A stretch of DNA of 64,000 nucleotides from an uncultured Planctomycetia bacterium (GCA_903929765.1 CAIYVX010000013.1:1-64000), one strand, 5' to 3'; positions 43,498 to 51,843 are shown, counted from the stretch's first letter. The notes: a model not told the origin generated them from the letters alone. Made by a program: numbers and translations.

Positions 43498-43615
43498 AAA
43501 TGCAAAATTAAAAATGAGAAAGAAGAAGTAACTGCAAAAACGGAAGAAACGGGATCTCCCCAGCCGTGCTGGGGGCTTCAAAAAAGAAACAAGTAACGGC
43601 AAGGAAAAAGGAGAA
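43483..43615 (+). repeat. Composite island: AT-rich block overlapping a stop codon, plus hairpin
   Basis: AAAATTAAAAATTAAAAATG, CAAAATTAAAAATGAG, a linker of GAAGAAG/AACTGCAAAAACGGAAG type, then CTCCCCAGCCGTGCTGGGGG (43556-43575), GCTTC, and AAGTAACGGCAAGG. The AT block starts within the malic enzyme reading frame. Confidence 0.8.
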
Positions 43616-43620
43616 GAGCG

Positions 43621-43884
43621 ATGGCGGCGAAGCATACGATTCTGGGCGTGCATGTTTTCAATCGGGTGCAGCAGATGCCGACGGTGCAGCAGGTGTTTAC
43701 GGAGTTCGGGTGCTACATCAAGACGCGGCTGGGGCTGCACGAGGCCAGCGACGGGGTCTGCTCGCCGAACGGGTTGATCCTGCTGGAACTGGTGGGCGAT
43801 CCGGCGAAGCACAAGGAACTGGTGAAGAAGCTGGGGACGCTGCAGGGAATCGAAGTGAAGGAAATGATTTTCGACGGGAAGTAG
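43621..43884 (+). CDS. TM1266-like small ACT-fold protein
   Basis: An 87-residue protein similar in length and pattern to the TM1266 family (annotated as iron-only hydrogenase system regulator, ACT fold). Features are an N-terminal strand HTILGVHVFNR, a helix, then IKTRLGLHE and GLILLELVGDPAKHKELVKK ending GIEVKEMIF. AAAAAGGAG precedes the ATG. No hydrogenase genes are in the window, so its regulatory target is unknown. Confidence 0.65.
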   Translation: MAAKHTILGVHVFNRVQQMPTVQQVFTEFGCYIKTRLGLHEASDGVCSPNGLILLELVGDPAKHKELVKKLGTLQGIEVKEMIFDGK

Positions 43885-43926
43885 TGGTCAGTGGGTAGTA
43901 ATTAGTGGTAGAAACATCTCACACCA

Positions 43927-46900
43927 TTAGTTCCTACCGCAGCAGTTTTTGAATTTTTTGCCGCTGCCGCAGGAGCAGGGGTCGTTGCGGCCGATTTTTG
44001 GGCCGACGCGGACGATGGGCTTTGGTTTTTCGAGGGCCTGGGCCTGGGTGGCTTCGAGGGCGGCTTGTTTCTGGGCGTCGAACTTGGCCAGGGTGGGGTC
44101 GATTTCCTGGTGTTCGGCGCTCTGGCCGGACCAGATGCGGTTGAGGGCCTCGCGCTGGACGGACCGGGTCTTGAAGAAGAGGTCGGTGAACTTTTCGTTG
44201 ATGCCGTCGAGCATGGTTTCAAACTGCTTGAGGCCCTCGCGTTTGTATTCGATCTTGGGATCGATCTGAGCGTAGCCGCGCAGGCCGACGCCGGCCTTGA
44301 GGTGGTCCATGATGTAAAGGTGATCCTTCCAGCTCGTGTCGTAGACCTGGAGGAGGAGATAGCGTTCGAGGTTGTTCATGTCGTAGCGGCGCACTTCGCG
44401 GGCCTTCTGGAGGAGTTTTTCGGCGAGTGGTTTTCGCGTGGTGCTGCGCAGTTCGTCGGGGGTGAGTTCGACGCCGAGCGATTCGGCGGCCCAGTGGCGG
44501 ATGGCGTGAAGATTGTGGTCGGTGGGGGCGGCCTCGTCGGAGGAGAGGAAGCCGGAGAGGCCGCGGTCGATGGCGGCGGCCAGGGCGTTTTCCTGCGCGG
44601 AGCGGTCGGCGATTTCGAGTAGCTTCAGGCGGGTCTGGTCGAGGGTTTCGAGGTGGAGTTCGCCGGGCGTGACGGGGGTCTGGTAGTACCAGGAAGCCCA
44701 GGCGGCCAGGCCGTCGAAATCGAACCCGCCGGCGGTGGACTGGCGGTTGAGGGCCGCTTCGATATGGCTGATGATGGGGTACTGGCGTTCCTTGTCGTCA
44801 TAGATTTTGGCGAGGGCGTCGGCGATCATGGCCTGAATCTGGTCGGCCGGGCGGTCGCGCAAAGCCTCGACGGGGACTTCGAGGAAGAATTTCAGTTTGA
44901 GCCAATCGGCTAGGACGCGGAGGGGATAATCGGGGTCGAGAAATTCGCGTAGCGGCGTGCAGTCGATGGCCATGACTTTTTCGGCGGCGGCCTGGCGGAG
45001 GGTTTCGTCGATCTGGGGGTCGGACATCTGTTTCAGGTCGCGTTCGGAGAGCGAAAGGCCGAAGCGCTCGCGGGCGTAGTTGGCCAGGGCGCGGTAATCG
45101 AGCTTGGCTTCGACTTCGGTTTCGAGGGGTTCTTCGCCGTCGGCGGGGAGCGGGGCGTCGTCTTCCGGAGCTTCGGTGAATTCGCCGATGGTGTCGCTGA
45201 CTTTTTCCTGGGCGTCGGTGACGGCGCGGTCCTTGAGGTAGACTTCCAGGTCTTCGGCGGCGCGGCCGCGCAGGGCGGCGGGCTTGATGTTGACGTCGAG
45301 ATTGCGGCGAGCCCACTCGGCGATCTGGGCGAAGGCGTATTCCGGTTCGAGGGTTTCCTGGAGTTTCCAATCGACGGATTCCAGGAGGACGTTCCAGACC
45401 GTGGGCCGCAGGTCCGTGGCTTCGAGGATGCCCTGGCGGCGGCCGTAGAAGACTTTGCGCTGCTTGTCCATGACCTCGTCGTAGTCGAGGAGATTTTTGC
45501 GGATGTTGAAGTTGTGCTCTTCGACTTTTTTCTGGGCCTTCTCGATGCCGCGGCTGAGGAAGCCGTGCTCCAGCGACATGCCCTCTTCCATGCCGAGCCG
45601 CTTGAGGACGTTGGTGACCCAGTCCTTGGCGAAGATGCGCATCAGATCGTCTTCGAGGCAGAGGAAGAAGCGGCTGGAGCCGGGATCGCCCTGGCGACCG
45701 GACCGGCCGCGAAGCTGATTGTCGATGCGGCGCGATTCGTGGCGTTCGGTGCCGACGATGTGCAGGCCGCAGGGCGGATTTTCGCGGCACTCGGTGCGGC
45801 CGCGCTTGGGGAAAGCGGGGTCGATTTTCGGCTTGAAGCAATGGTCGCAATGGCCGTCGTATTCGTCGCAGAAGATGCAGCACTTGTTGCCGAGATCGTC
45901 GGGCCGGGATTCTTTGCCGACAACCCAGGGACCGTGGCAATTTTTGTAGACCACGCCCTCGCCGAGTTTGATGTCGGTGCCGCGCCCGGCCATGTTGGTG
46001 GCGATGGTGACGTTGCCACACTCTTTGCCGGAGCGGTCGAGGTGGCGTTGGCCGGCCTGGGCGACGATTTCGGCCTCGCGCTGGTGGTGCTTGGCGCTGA
46101 GGACTTCGTGGTCGATGCCGTAGGTGCGGGTCAGGGCGTTGGAGAGGCGTTCGGAATTTTCGATGCTGATGGTGCCGACCAGGACGGGGCGGCCGCGCTC
46201 GGAATAGTCGTGAATTTCGTCGACGATGGCCTTGTATTTTTCGCGCTCGGTCATGAAGACCGTGTCGGGATGGCTGATGCGGTTCAGGGGGCGGTTGGTG
46301 GGAATGGCCACAGTTTCGAGCTTGTAGATTTTGTTGAACTCGTCGGCCTCGGTCATGGCCGTGCCGGTCATGCCCGCCAGGCGGCGATAGAGGCGGAAGA
46401 AGTTCTGGAAGGTGATGGTGGCCAGGGTCTGGGTCTCTTCCTTGATGCGGATCTGCTCTTTGGCTTCGACGGCCTGGTGGAGTCCGTCGGACCACTGGCG
46501 GCCGGGCATGAGGCGGCCGGTGAACTCGTCGACGATGATGACTTCGTCGCCCTGGACGACGTATTCCTTGTCCTTGCGGTAGAGGTGGTGGGCGCGGAGA
46601 GCCTGTTCGATGCGGTGCGGCCAGTGCATGTTACCGGCGATGTAGAAAGAGCCGACGCCGATGAGGGCCTCGGCTTTTTTGGTGCCGCGATCATTGAGGG
46701 AGCAGGTGCGTTCCTTCTCCTTGATTTCAAAATCGAGTCCGGCCTTGAGTTTGCGGACGGCTTCGTCGGCCTGGGCGTATTCCTGGGTGCTCTCGAAGGC
46801 CGGGCCGGAGATGATGAGCGGGGTGCGGGCTTCGTCGATCAGGACGGAGTCGACTTCGTCGACGATGACGAAGTTGAGGTCGCCCTGGACCTGCTCGGCC

Positions 46901-47505
46901 CGGGAAATTTTCATGTTGTCGCGAAGATAGTCGAAGCCGAACTCGTTGTTGGTGCCATAGGTGATGTCGGCGGCGTATTGGGGAATGCGTTCGGCGGATT
47001 CCATGGGCGTCTGGATGAAGCCGGTGGTCAGGCCGAGGAGCTTGTAGACGGGGCCCATCCAGGTGGCGTCGCGGCGGACGAGGTAATCGTTGACGGTGAC
47101 GAGGTGGACGTGGCCGGCGATGGCCTGGAGATAGTTGGGCAGGACGGCGACGAGAGTCTTGCCTTCGCCGGTGACCATTTCGGAGATTTTGCCTTCGGCC
47201 AGAACCTGGCCGCCGATGAGCTGGACTTTGTAGGGCCGCAGTCCGATGGCGCGGTCGGCGGCCAGTCGGGCGACGGCGAAGGCCTCCGGGAGGATGCCCT
47301 CGATGGTTTCGCCCTGTTTAAGGCGGGCGCGGAACTCGGCGGTCTTGGCGGGGAAATCCTCGTCCTTGAGGCCGGCGAACTTCTCTTCCCAGTCCAGGGC
47401 CTCTTCGGCGATGAGGTTATAGCGCCGCACCAGGCGGTCGTTGCGGCTGCCGAAGATTCTGTGGAGGACGAGGCCGACGGCCGCAGTGAGGCCTTCCAAT
47501 GCCAT
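43927..47505 (-). CDS. secA: Protein translocase ATPase SecA (enlarged)
   Basis: A 1192-residue SecA, about 300 longer than usual (about 840-930). Walker A GEGKT is at residues 113-117, the DEVDSVLIDEA Walker B region near 216, AGRGTDI near 506, and the C-terminal zinc motif CSCGSGKKFKNCC precedes the end. It drives Sec-dependent export. Residues 516-579, between NBD2 motifs, contain a cysteine-rich insertion (C523, C542, C543, C546, C553, C556, C573, C579). Additional length lies at about residues 720-980. ATG 47505 has GAAAGG upstream and a strong promoter. Confidence 0.96.
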   Translation of the reverse strand: MALEGLTAAVGLVLHRIFGSRNDRLVRRYNLIAEEALDWEEKFAGLKDEDFPAKTAEFRARLKQGETIEGILPEAFAVARLAADRAIGLRPYKVQLIGGQVLAEGKISEMVTGEGKTLVAVLPNYLQAIAGHVHLVTVNDYLVRRDATWMGPVYKLLGLTTGFIQTPMESAERIPQYAADITYGTNNEFGFDYLRDNMKISRAEQVQGDLNFVIVDEVDSVLIDEARTPLIISGPAFESTQEYAQADEAVRKLKAGLDFEIKEKERTCSLNDRGTKKAEALIGVGSFYIAGNMHWPHRIEQALRAHHLYRKDKEYVVQGDEVIIVDEFTGRLMPGRQWSDGLHQAVEAKEQIRIKEETQTLATITFQNFFRLYRRLAGMTGTAMTEADEFNKIYKLETVAIPTNRPLNRISHPDTVFMTEREKYKAIVDEIHDYSERGRPVLVGTISIENSERLSNALTRTYGIDHEVLSAKHHQREAEIVAQAGQRHLDRSGKECGNVTIATNMAGRGTDIKLGEGVVYKNCHGPWVVGKESRPDDLGNKCCIFCDEYDGHCDHCFKPKIDPAFPKRGRTECRENPPCGLHIVGTERHESRRIDNQLRGRSGRQGDPGSSRFFLCLEDDLMRIFAKDWVTNVLKRLGMEEGMSLEHGFLSRGIEKAQKKVEEHNFNIRKNLLDYDEVMDKQRKVFYGRRQGILEATDLRPTVWNVLLESVDWKLQETLEPEYAFAQIAEWARRNLDVNIKPAALRGRAAEDLEVYLKDRAVTDAQEKVSDTIGEFTEAPEDDAPLPADGEEPLETEVEAKLDYRALANYARERFGLSLSERDLKQMSDPQIDETLRQAAAEKVMAIDCTPLREFLDPDYPLRVLADWLKLKFFLEVPVEALRDRPADQIQAMIADALAKIYDDKERQYPIISHIEAALNRQSTAGGFDFDGLAAWASWYYQTPVTPGELHLETLDQTRLKLLEIADRSAQENALAAAIDRGLSGFLSSDEAAPTDHNLHAIRHWAAESLGVELTPDELRSTTRKPLAEKLLQKAREVRRYDMNNLERYLLLQVYDTSWKDHLYIMDHLKAGVGLRGYAQIDPKIEYKREGLKQFETMLDGINEKFTDLFFKTRSVQREALNRIWSGQSAEHQEIDPTLAKFDAQKQAALEATQAQALEKPKPIVRVGPKIGRNDPCSCGSGKKFKNCCGRN

Positions 47506-47534
47506 TGTGGACACCTTTCGTTGATAGCAGGGGC

Positions 47535-47563
47535 ATTCTAGCAGGCGGAGGAGTAAGAGTCAA
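47535..47563 (-). promoter_or_regulatory. Sigma-70-type promoter for secA
   Basis: On the minus strand, TTGACT (47558-47563), 17-base spacer, TAGAAT (47535-47540). The start codon is 30 bases downstream. Confidence 0.7.
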
Positions 47564-47573
47564 AGGGCGGGCG

Positions 47574-49340
47574 TTACGGGGTGGTCTTTGGGTCTTCCGG
47601 CAGGACGCGGAAGAGTTCGATGTCGTCACCCCAATGGCCGGAGAGTTTTTCGAGTCCGGGGGCCTGGTGGAGTTTTTCGACGAAGGAGGGGGGATAGCCG
47701 CCGATGAGGTTAATCGTGCTGGCGGCGCTGGTGTGAGCGCGGTCGAGGCAGACGTAGGCGACGCCGTTGAAGCGGAGATGGTCGGTGATTTCGGCGGGGC
47801 TGTCGGTGAAGAGGAGGCTGTGCAGTGAGTCCCGCCTGGTGGTCTGATCCAGAATATGGGCCCAGACCATGGGCCGGTTGGCCTCGGCCAGCACCACTTC
47901 GCCGGGGTAGAGGACGAGTGAACCCGGGGGCGAGACGACGCGGAGATAGCGGAAGACCTCTCGTTCGCTGGGCGTGAGGAGTCGCTGCGAGCGGGCGAAG
48001 ACGGCGGTGCCGGCGGAGCAGAGGATGGCGGCGATGGCCAGGACGGCGAGAAAATGCGGGCGGTTGAGCCAGGGGGCGAGAGCGCGGGCGGCCAGGAGGA
48101 TGGCCAGCGGGATGGCGGGCATTAAATAGCGGATATCGGTGTCGATGGAGAAAATGGTGATGGCGATGAGGACGTAGAGGCCGAGGGAGATGGCGAGCCA
48201 GGCGTCGGTGCGGTCGGCGTTGCGCCAGCAGCGGCGGAGGAGATAAGCGAGGATCAGCACCAAAAGGAGCGGGCCGAGGTAGGTGATGAGATCCCAGGGC
48301 TGGGTCAGGTTGCTGGGGAGTTGCTGTTTCGAGAAGAGCGATAGGCGGCTGTATTTAAGGAGCAGCAGGGCGGCGACGGGGACGGCTAGGATGAGGGTCC
48401 AGGTCCAGGCCCGGGCGGCGGGACCGGCGCGACGGGCGCGGCGGAGAAGGATGAAGGCGAGAGCAAGGAGCAGGGCGAGGACGAGACCTCCGGCCAGGCA
48501 GTGCGTGGCGGAAGGGAGGACGAGGGGGTTAATGGGGCTGAGGCGCTCCAAGATCGTATTGAGGCTGAAGCCGGAATCGGCTTTGTGGGGCAGATGGTTA
48601 TGCCGCCAGAGGGTGTCCAGGGCTATGGTCGGGAGGATGGGGGCGAGGAAAAGCAGGGCACCGGCCAGGGCGGCGAGTCGGCGGCGCCAGGCGGAGCTGT
48701 CGGCAGCGCGAGCGGCCTCGACGCAGACCCAGAGGAAGAAGGGCGCGGCCAGGAAAAAGGCGTTGCGCTTGGTCAGATAGGCCAGGGCCAGGGCCACGCC
48801 GGCCCAGAACCATTGGCGGTGCAGGAGAAAGAGGATCGCGAGGGTGGCCAGGGCGGCGGCCGGGACGTCGACGTAAAGGAGTACGCTGAAGGCCGTGAAC
48901 ATGGGAACGGACGCCGCAATGCAGAGCGCCGCCAAGCCGTAACGCTTATATCCGATCTGGCAACCGGCGAGATAAATGGCCGTCAGAAGCAGGGCGAACC
49001 AGAGAGCCTGATACGCCTGGGCGATCCAACTGTAGTGTGGTTCGCCGGCCAGTTGCCAGAGTGCGGCCAGCCCGAAGGGCCAGAGGATTTCGCTGCCGTA
49101 GTAGTAGCCCGGGGCTTCGCCGGAGGCGTAGAGCGGGTTGCAGAGCGGGCGGTGGGCGAGTCCGGCGTCGGCCCAACTGCGGGCGAACCCGGCGTGGAAA
49201 ACTTCGTCGCCCTTGACGATGTCGCCGGAGGCTCCGGCGAAGAAGGCCAGGAGCGAGACGACCAGGATAATGACGACGGCCCAGCGGCCCGGGATGGGGT
49301 CGGCGCTGGGGGCGGGATGGTCGTCAAACGACGAAGTCAA
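47574..49340 (-). CDS. PMT/ArnT-type membrane glycosyltransferase
   Basis: A 588-residue multi-span membrane protein (about 11 hydrophobic helices) of the GT39/GT83-like class that uses polyprenyl-phosphate sugars. KGDEVFHAGFARSWADAG near residue 45 is a likely acidic catalytic loop after helix 1, and a compact soluble C-terminal domain follows the helices. It may glycosylate exported proteins or lipid carriers. The acceptor cannot be told. It ends 11 bases before the secA promoter, in the same direction. Confidence 0.75.
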   Translation of the reverse strand: MTSSFDDHPAPSADPIPGRWAVVIILVVSLLAFFAGASGDIVKGDEVFHAGFARSWADAGLAHRPLCNPLYASGEAPGYYYGSEILWPFGLAALWQLAGEPHYSWIAQAYQALWFALLLTAIYLAGCQIGYKRYGLAALCIAASVPMFTAFSVLLYVDVPAAALATLAILFLLHRQWFWAGVALALAYLTKRNAFFLAAPFFLWVCVEAARAADSSAWRRRLAALAGALLFLAPILPTIALDTLWRHNHLPHKADSGFSLNTILERLSPINPLVLPSATHCLAGGLVLALLLALAFILLRRARRAGPAARAWTWTLILAVPVAALLLLKYSRLSLFSKQQLPSNLTQPWDLITYLGPLLLVLILAYLLRRCWRNADRTDAWLAISLGLYVLIAITIFSIDTDIRYLMPAIPLAILLAARALAPWLNRPHFLAVLAIAAILCSAGTAVFARSQRLLTPSEREVFRYLRVVSPPGSLVLYPGEVVLAEANRPMVWAHILDQTTRRDSLHSLLFTDSPAEITDHLRFNGVAYVCLDRAHTSAASTINLIGGYPPSFVEKLHQAPGLEKLSGHWGDDIELFRVLPEDPKTTP

Positions 49341-49378
49341 GCGTATAGCTCCGGGGATTACGGTTCAGTTCGTGTCAA

Positions 49379-49412
49379 CACGGGCCGGCGAAGTAAACTC
49401 CGCCGGCCCGTG
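49379..49412. terminator. Strong hairpin with no long T-run
   Basis: CACGGGCCGGCG (49379-49390) pairs perfectly with CGCCGGCCCGTG (49401-49412). It follows the tandem-lipobox lipoprotein on the minus strand. Confidence 0.5.
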
Positions 49413-49441
49413 GGTTCAGCTTTGCTCGGGACTGATCAAAT

Positions 49442-49663
49442 TTACTTTCCGGCAGGCGCCGCGGGCGGTGGCGGCGGAGGAGGAGGCATGGCCGGCACCG
49501 CCGGAGCGACGGCCGAAGTGGCGGCGGCGCAGGACGGACACATCTTCGGCGTCGTCTTCTGCTTCTCGCAGCCCACCAGGCCCACGGCCAGAACGCAGCC
49601 CACCAGGCCCACGGCCAGTACGAACAGACAGACCAGACTCAAAGTCAAAATCACCTTACCCAT
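49442..49663 (-). CDS. Small lipoprotein with duplicated lipobox
   Basis: A 73-residue protein. The signal sequence contains two back-to-back copies of VLAVGLVGC, encoded by a near-perfect 27-base tandem duplication, giving candidate lipidation Cys23 and Cys32. A short domain with MCPSC follows, then a Pro-rich tail (eight consecutive prolines near the end). ATG follows GAAAGGAG. Cleavage at the second Cys would leave a tail of about 40 residues. The duplication may be recent slippage. Confidence 0.72.
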   Translation of the reverse strand: MGKVILTLSLVCLFVLAVGLVGCVLAVGLVGCEKQKTTPKMCPSCAAATSAVAPAVPAMPPPPPPPPAAPAGK

Positions 49664-49775
49664 AGAGCGCTCCTTTCAAAAGAGTTGTCGGTTACAGCAC
49701 ACTCGACTTGAAGCTTTAGCAAGATACAAGGTACCCAAATGTGGCAAAGGGTGTCAAGAGGCAGTAACGGTTTTC

Positions 49776-50531
49776 TCAGGAATCGACCAGGGCGGGGAGG
49801 ATGTCGCCGCTCTTGCCGAGGAGGCTGAGGTCGAGCCAGCGGGAGTTGGGAGTTTCCTCAAGGTTGATTTCGGCGACCAGCGCGCCGGCGTCGGCGGCAA
49901 GGTGGACCAGGCTGGCCACGGGCTGCACGACGGCGCTGGTGCCGACGGAGATAAAAACGTCGCAGGCGCTGGCGGCTTCGACGGCGGCGGACCAGACCTC
50001 GGGCGGCAACATTTCGCCGAACCAGACGATGTGCGGCCGGCAGACGGCGCCGCAGCCGGGGCAATGCGGGACGGCGTCGAGCGGGCCGGGGGCGTCGGTC
50101 ACGGCGGCGCAGCCGGTGCAGCGGATTTGCCAGAGGCTGCCGTGGACTTCGATTACGCCGGTGCTGCCGGCGGCCTGGTGCAGACCGTCGACGTTCTGGG
50201 TGACGAGGCGGAAGGAGTCCGGGCCGAGGCGGGCCAGGCGGTCCTTTTGGAGGGCGGCCAGGGCGAGGTGGCCGGCGTTGGGTTTCAGGGCGGCCAGTTG
50301 GCGGCGGCGGTCGTGGTACCAGGCCCAGACTTTTTCGGGATCGCGGGCGAAGCCTTCGGGCGTGGCCATATCGGCGGCGCTCCAGGCGGCATAGAGGCCC
50401 TCGTTGCCGCGATAGACGGGTACGCCGCTCTCGGCGCTGGCCCCGGCGCCGGTCAGGACGCAAAGGCGCGAGGCGCGGGCGATGGCGGCGCGAAGGCGGG
50501 AGATTTTTTCGGAAAGTCTTGGATCAGGCAT
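49776..50531 (-). CDS. cobB: Sirtuin NAD-dependent deacylase (CobB-like)
   Basis: A 251-residue sirtuin. The NAD site starts GAGASAESGVPVYR (residues 29-42), QNVDGLHQAAG holds the NAD-ribose contact, and EVHGSLW holds the catalytic His. Four zinc cysteines are present: CTGC and CPGC. YHDR near residue 72 fits the Tyr-x2-Arg pocket of class III sirtuins that remove succinyl/malonyl groups. The ATG overlaps the stop of rsmH by 8 bases, so the two are translationally coupled. Confidence 0.9.
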   Translation of the reverse strand: MPDPRLSEKISRLRAAIARASRLCVLTGAGASAESGVPVYRGNEGLYAAWSAADMATPEGFARDPEKVWAWYHDRRRQLAALKPNAGHLALAALQKDRLARLGPDSFRLVTQNVDGLHQAAGSTGVIEVHGSLWQIRCTGCAAVTDAPGPLDAVPHCPGCGAVCRPHIVWFGEMLPPEVWSAAVEAASACDVFISVGTSAVVQPVASLVHLAADAGALVAEINLEETPNSRWLDLSLLGKSGDILPALVDS

Positions 50532-51843
50532 GTGTCACCTTTTTCGCCCAGCGGAAACGGGCCGGGCTGCTGCGGGGATTGTCGCGGATTTCGGCAGCCG
50601 TGGGGCGGAGAAGTTCCTCGCCGCCGGCGTCGTAAACCCCGCCGCGCCGGCCGTCGCGGAAAGACTGTTTCACGAGGCGGTCCTCGCCGCTATGGAAACT
50701 GAGGATACCGATCCGGCCGCCGGGCCGCAGGCACGCCGGGGCGATGCGCAGCAACTGGTTGAGGCTGGAAAGCTCGTTGTTGACCAGAATCCGCAGGGCC
50801 TGAAAGGTGAGGGCGGCGGGGTGGCTTCCGGAGAAAGTCTTGTTTCTACCGGCCTTGACAGGAGAGGGGGTGCCACACCTTGGCCCCCGGTTGTTTGGGG
50901 GCAAGGTGTGTGGAAGGTCGCACACCGTGCCCGGCGAAACGGACCGCCGGGTCACAGTGTGGCACCCAAATCCCTTTGCCTCCAGGACGAGTTCGACCAG
51001 TTCGAGCGTCCGGGCGATGGGGCGGCGCGTGCGGCGGACGACGATCAGGCGGGCGATCTTGGCGGCGTCGGGTTCGTCGCCCAGGTCGGCCAGGGCGGCG
51101 GCCAGTTCCTCTTCGGGCAGGGTGGCCAGGAGGTCGGCGGCCGTGCGGCGGCGGAGGGGGTCCATGCGCATGTCGAGCGGGCCGTCGACTTTGTAGCTGA
51201 AGCCGCGCGCCGGGTCGTCGATCTGCATGCTGGAAACGCCCAGGTCGGCGAAAATGACATCGCAGCCGTCGAGGGCGAGATCGGCCAGGGTGCGGTCGAG
51301 TCCGGCAAAGTTGCCGGGCCGGAGGTCGAGGGTGACGGGCCCCGGGGTGGCATGGCCGCTTGCGGCCATGTTTGTGCCACGCCGAGAAAGGAGGATTTCA
51401 TGGCCGCTTTCGGTCATGTCCGTTTCGCGCCCCGGGCCTGGTTGCTCAATTTCTGCATGGCCGCAAGCGGCCATGCCACCCATCAGCCGTTCCCCGGTGC
51501 GCTCTAACTGTCCCCGGTCGAGGTCGAGGCCGACGAGTCTGCCGCCGGGAAAAATTCGCTTGATGAATTCTGCAGCGTGGCCGCCGTAACCCAGGGTCAG
51601 GTCGGCGACGATTTCGCCGGGCCGGGGGGCGAGTGCCGCCAGGACTTCCTCGACCATGATGGGCACGTGTGTCCCGGCTGGTGTGCGGCCCTGGGCCCGG
51701 ACATGTTGCTGCGTTTCGGGGTATTTGTCGGGCTGGAGTTCCTTGTACTTTTCGTCAAAGCGGACGGGATGTGTGCCCGCGTAGCGCTTGCGGCGGCGAT
51801 GGGGCGGAGGATTGGGGGATGTGTTGGTCATGGAGATCGCCAT
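50524..51843 (-). CDS. rsmH: 16S rRNA m4C1402 methyltransferase with two in-frame insertions
   Basis: A roughly 439-residue SAM-dependent enzyme that methylates C1402 of 16S rRNA; usual length is about 310. HVPIMVEEVLAALAPRPGE, then DLTLGYGGHA, LGVSSMQIDDPARGFS and TFQALRILVNNEL are the family motifs. About 46 residues after LERTGERL (carrying MAACGH, MTESGH and MAASGH) and about 50 residues before HPAALTFQ are encoded by palindromic composites. The catalytic core is intact. The start is ambiguous (ATG 51843 or 51831); neither has a good ribosome binding site. Confidence 0.88.
   Translation of the reverse strand: MAISMTNTSPNPPPHRRRKRYAGTHPVRFDEKYKELQPDKYPETQQHVRAQGRTPAGTHVPIMVEEVLAALAPRPGEIVADLTLGYGGHAAEFIKRIFPGGRLVGLDLDRGQLERTGERLMGGMAACGHAEIEQPGPGRETDMTESGHEILLSRRGTNMAASGHATPGPVTLDLRPGNFAGLDRTLADLALDGCDVIFADLGVSSMQIDDPARGFSYKVDGPLDMRMDPLRRRTAADLLATLPEEELAAALADLGDEPDAAKIARLIVVRRTRRPIARTLELVELVLEAKGFGCHTVTRRSVSPGTVCDLPHTLPPNNRGPRCGTPSPVKAGRNKTFSGSHPAALTFQALRILVNNELSSLNQLLRIAPACLRPGGRIGILSFHSGEDRLVKQSFRDGRRGGVYDAGGEELLRPTAAEIRDNPRSSPARFRWAKKVTHA
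50868..50967 (+). repeat. In-frame composite inside rsmH (second insertion)
   Basis: It has 11-base inverted ends, GGGTGCCACAC and GTGTGGCACCC. Inside are CACCTTGGCCCCC/GGGGGCAAGGTG around GGTTGTTT, and CCCGGCG/CGCCGGG hairpins. It is translated as about 33 residues. Confidence 0.82.
51345..51481 (+). repeat. In-frame composite inside rsmH (first insertion)
   Basis: A perfect 26-base inverted repeat at the ends (51345-51370 and 51456-51481). Each arm is itself a GGCCGC...GCGGCC hairpin with a GGGTGGCAT/ATGCCACCC flank. A third, decayed CATGGCCGCTTTCGGTCATG lies in the middle (51399-51418). All three are translated as M-x-x-(S/C)-G-H. Confidence 0.88.

Noticed and set aside
44798-46495. An Arg/Pro/His-rich minus-strand frame inside secA
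   Set aside because: Out-of-frame reading of secA; extreme Arg/Pro content is the usual artefact of shifted GC-rich codons.
45514-47541. A long + strand frame (675 residues) opposite secA
   Set aside because: Shadow of the GC-rich secA codons; composition is Gly/Val/Asp/Phe-biased with no domain, and secA motifs on the other strand are complete.
50868-51481. Inteins as the cause of the RsmH and LeuS insertions
   Set aside because: Insertions are only 10-50 residues, without splice-junction Cys/Ser or HN motifs, and are palindromic at DNA level.
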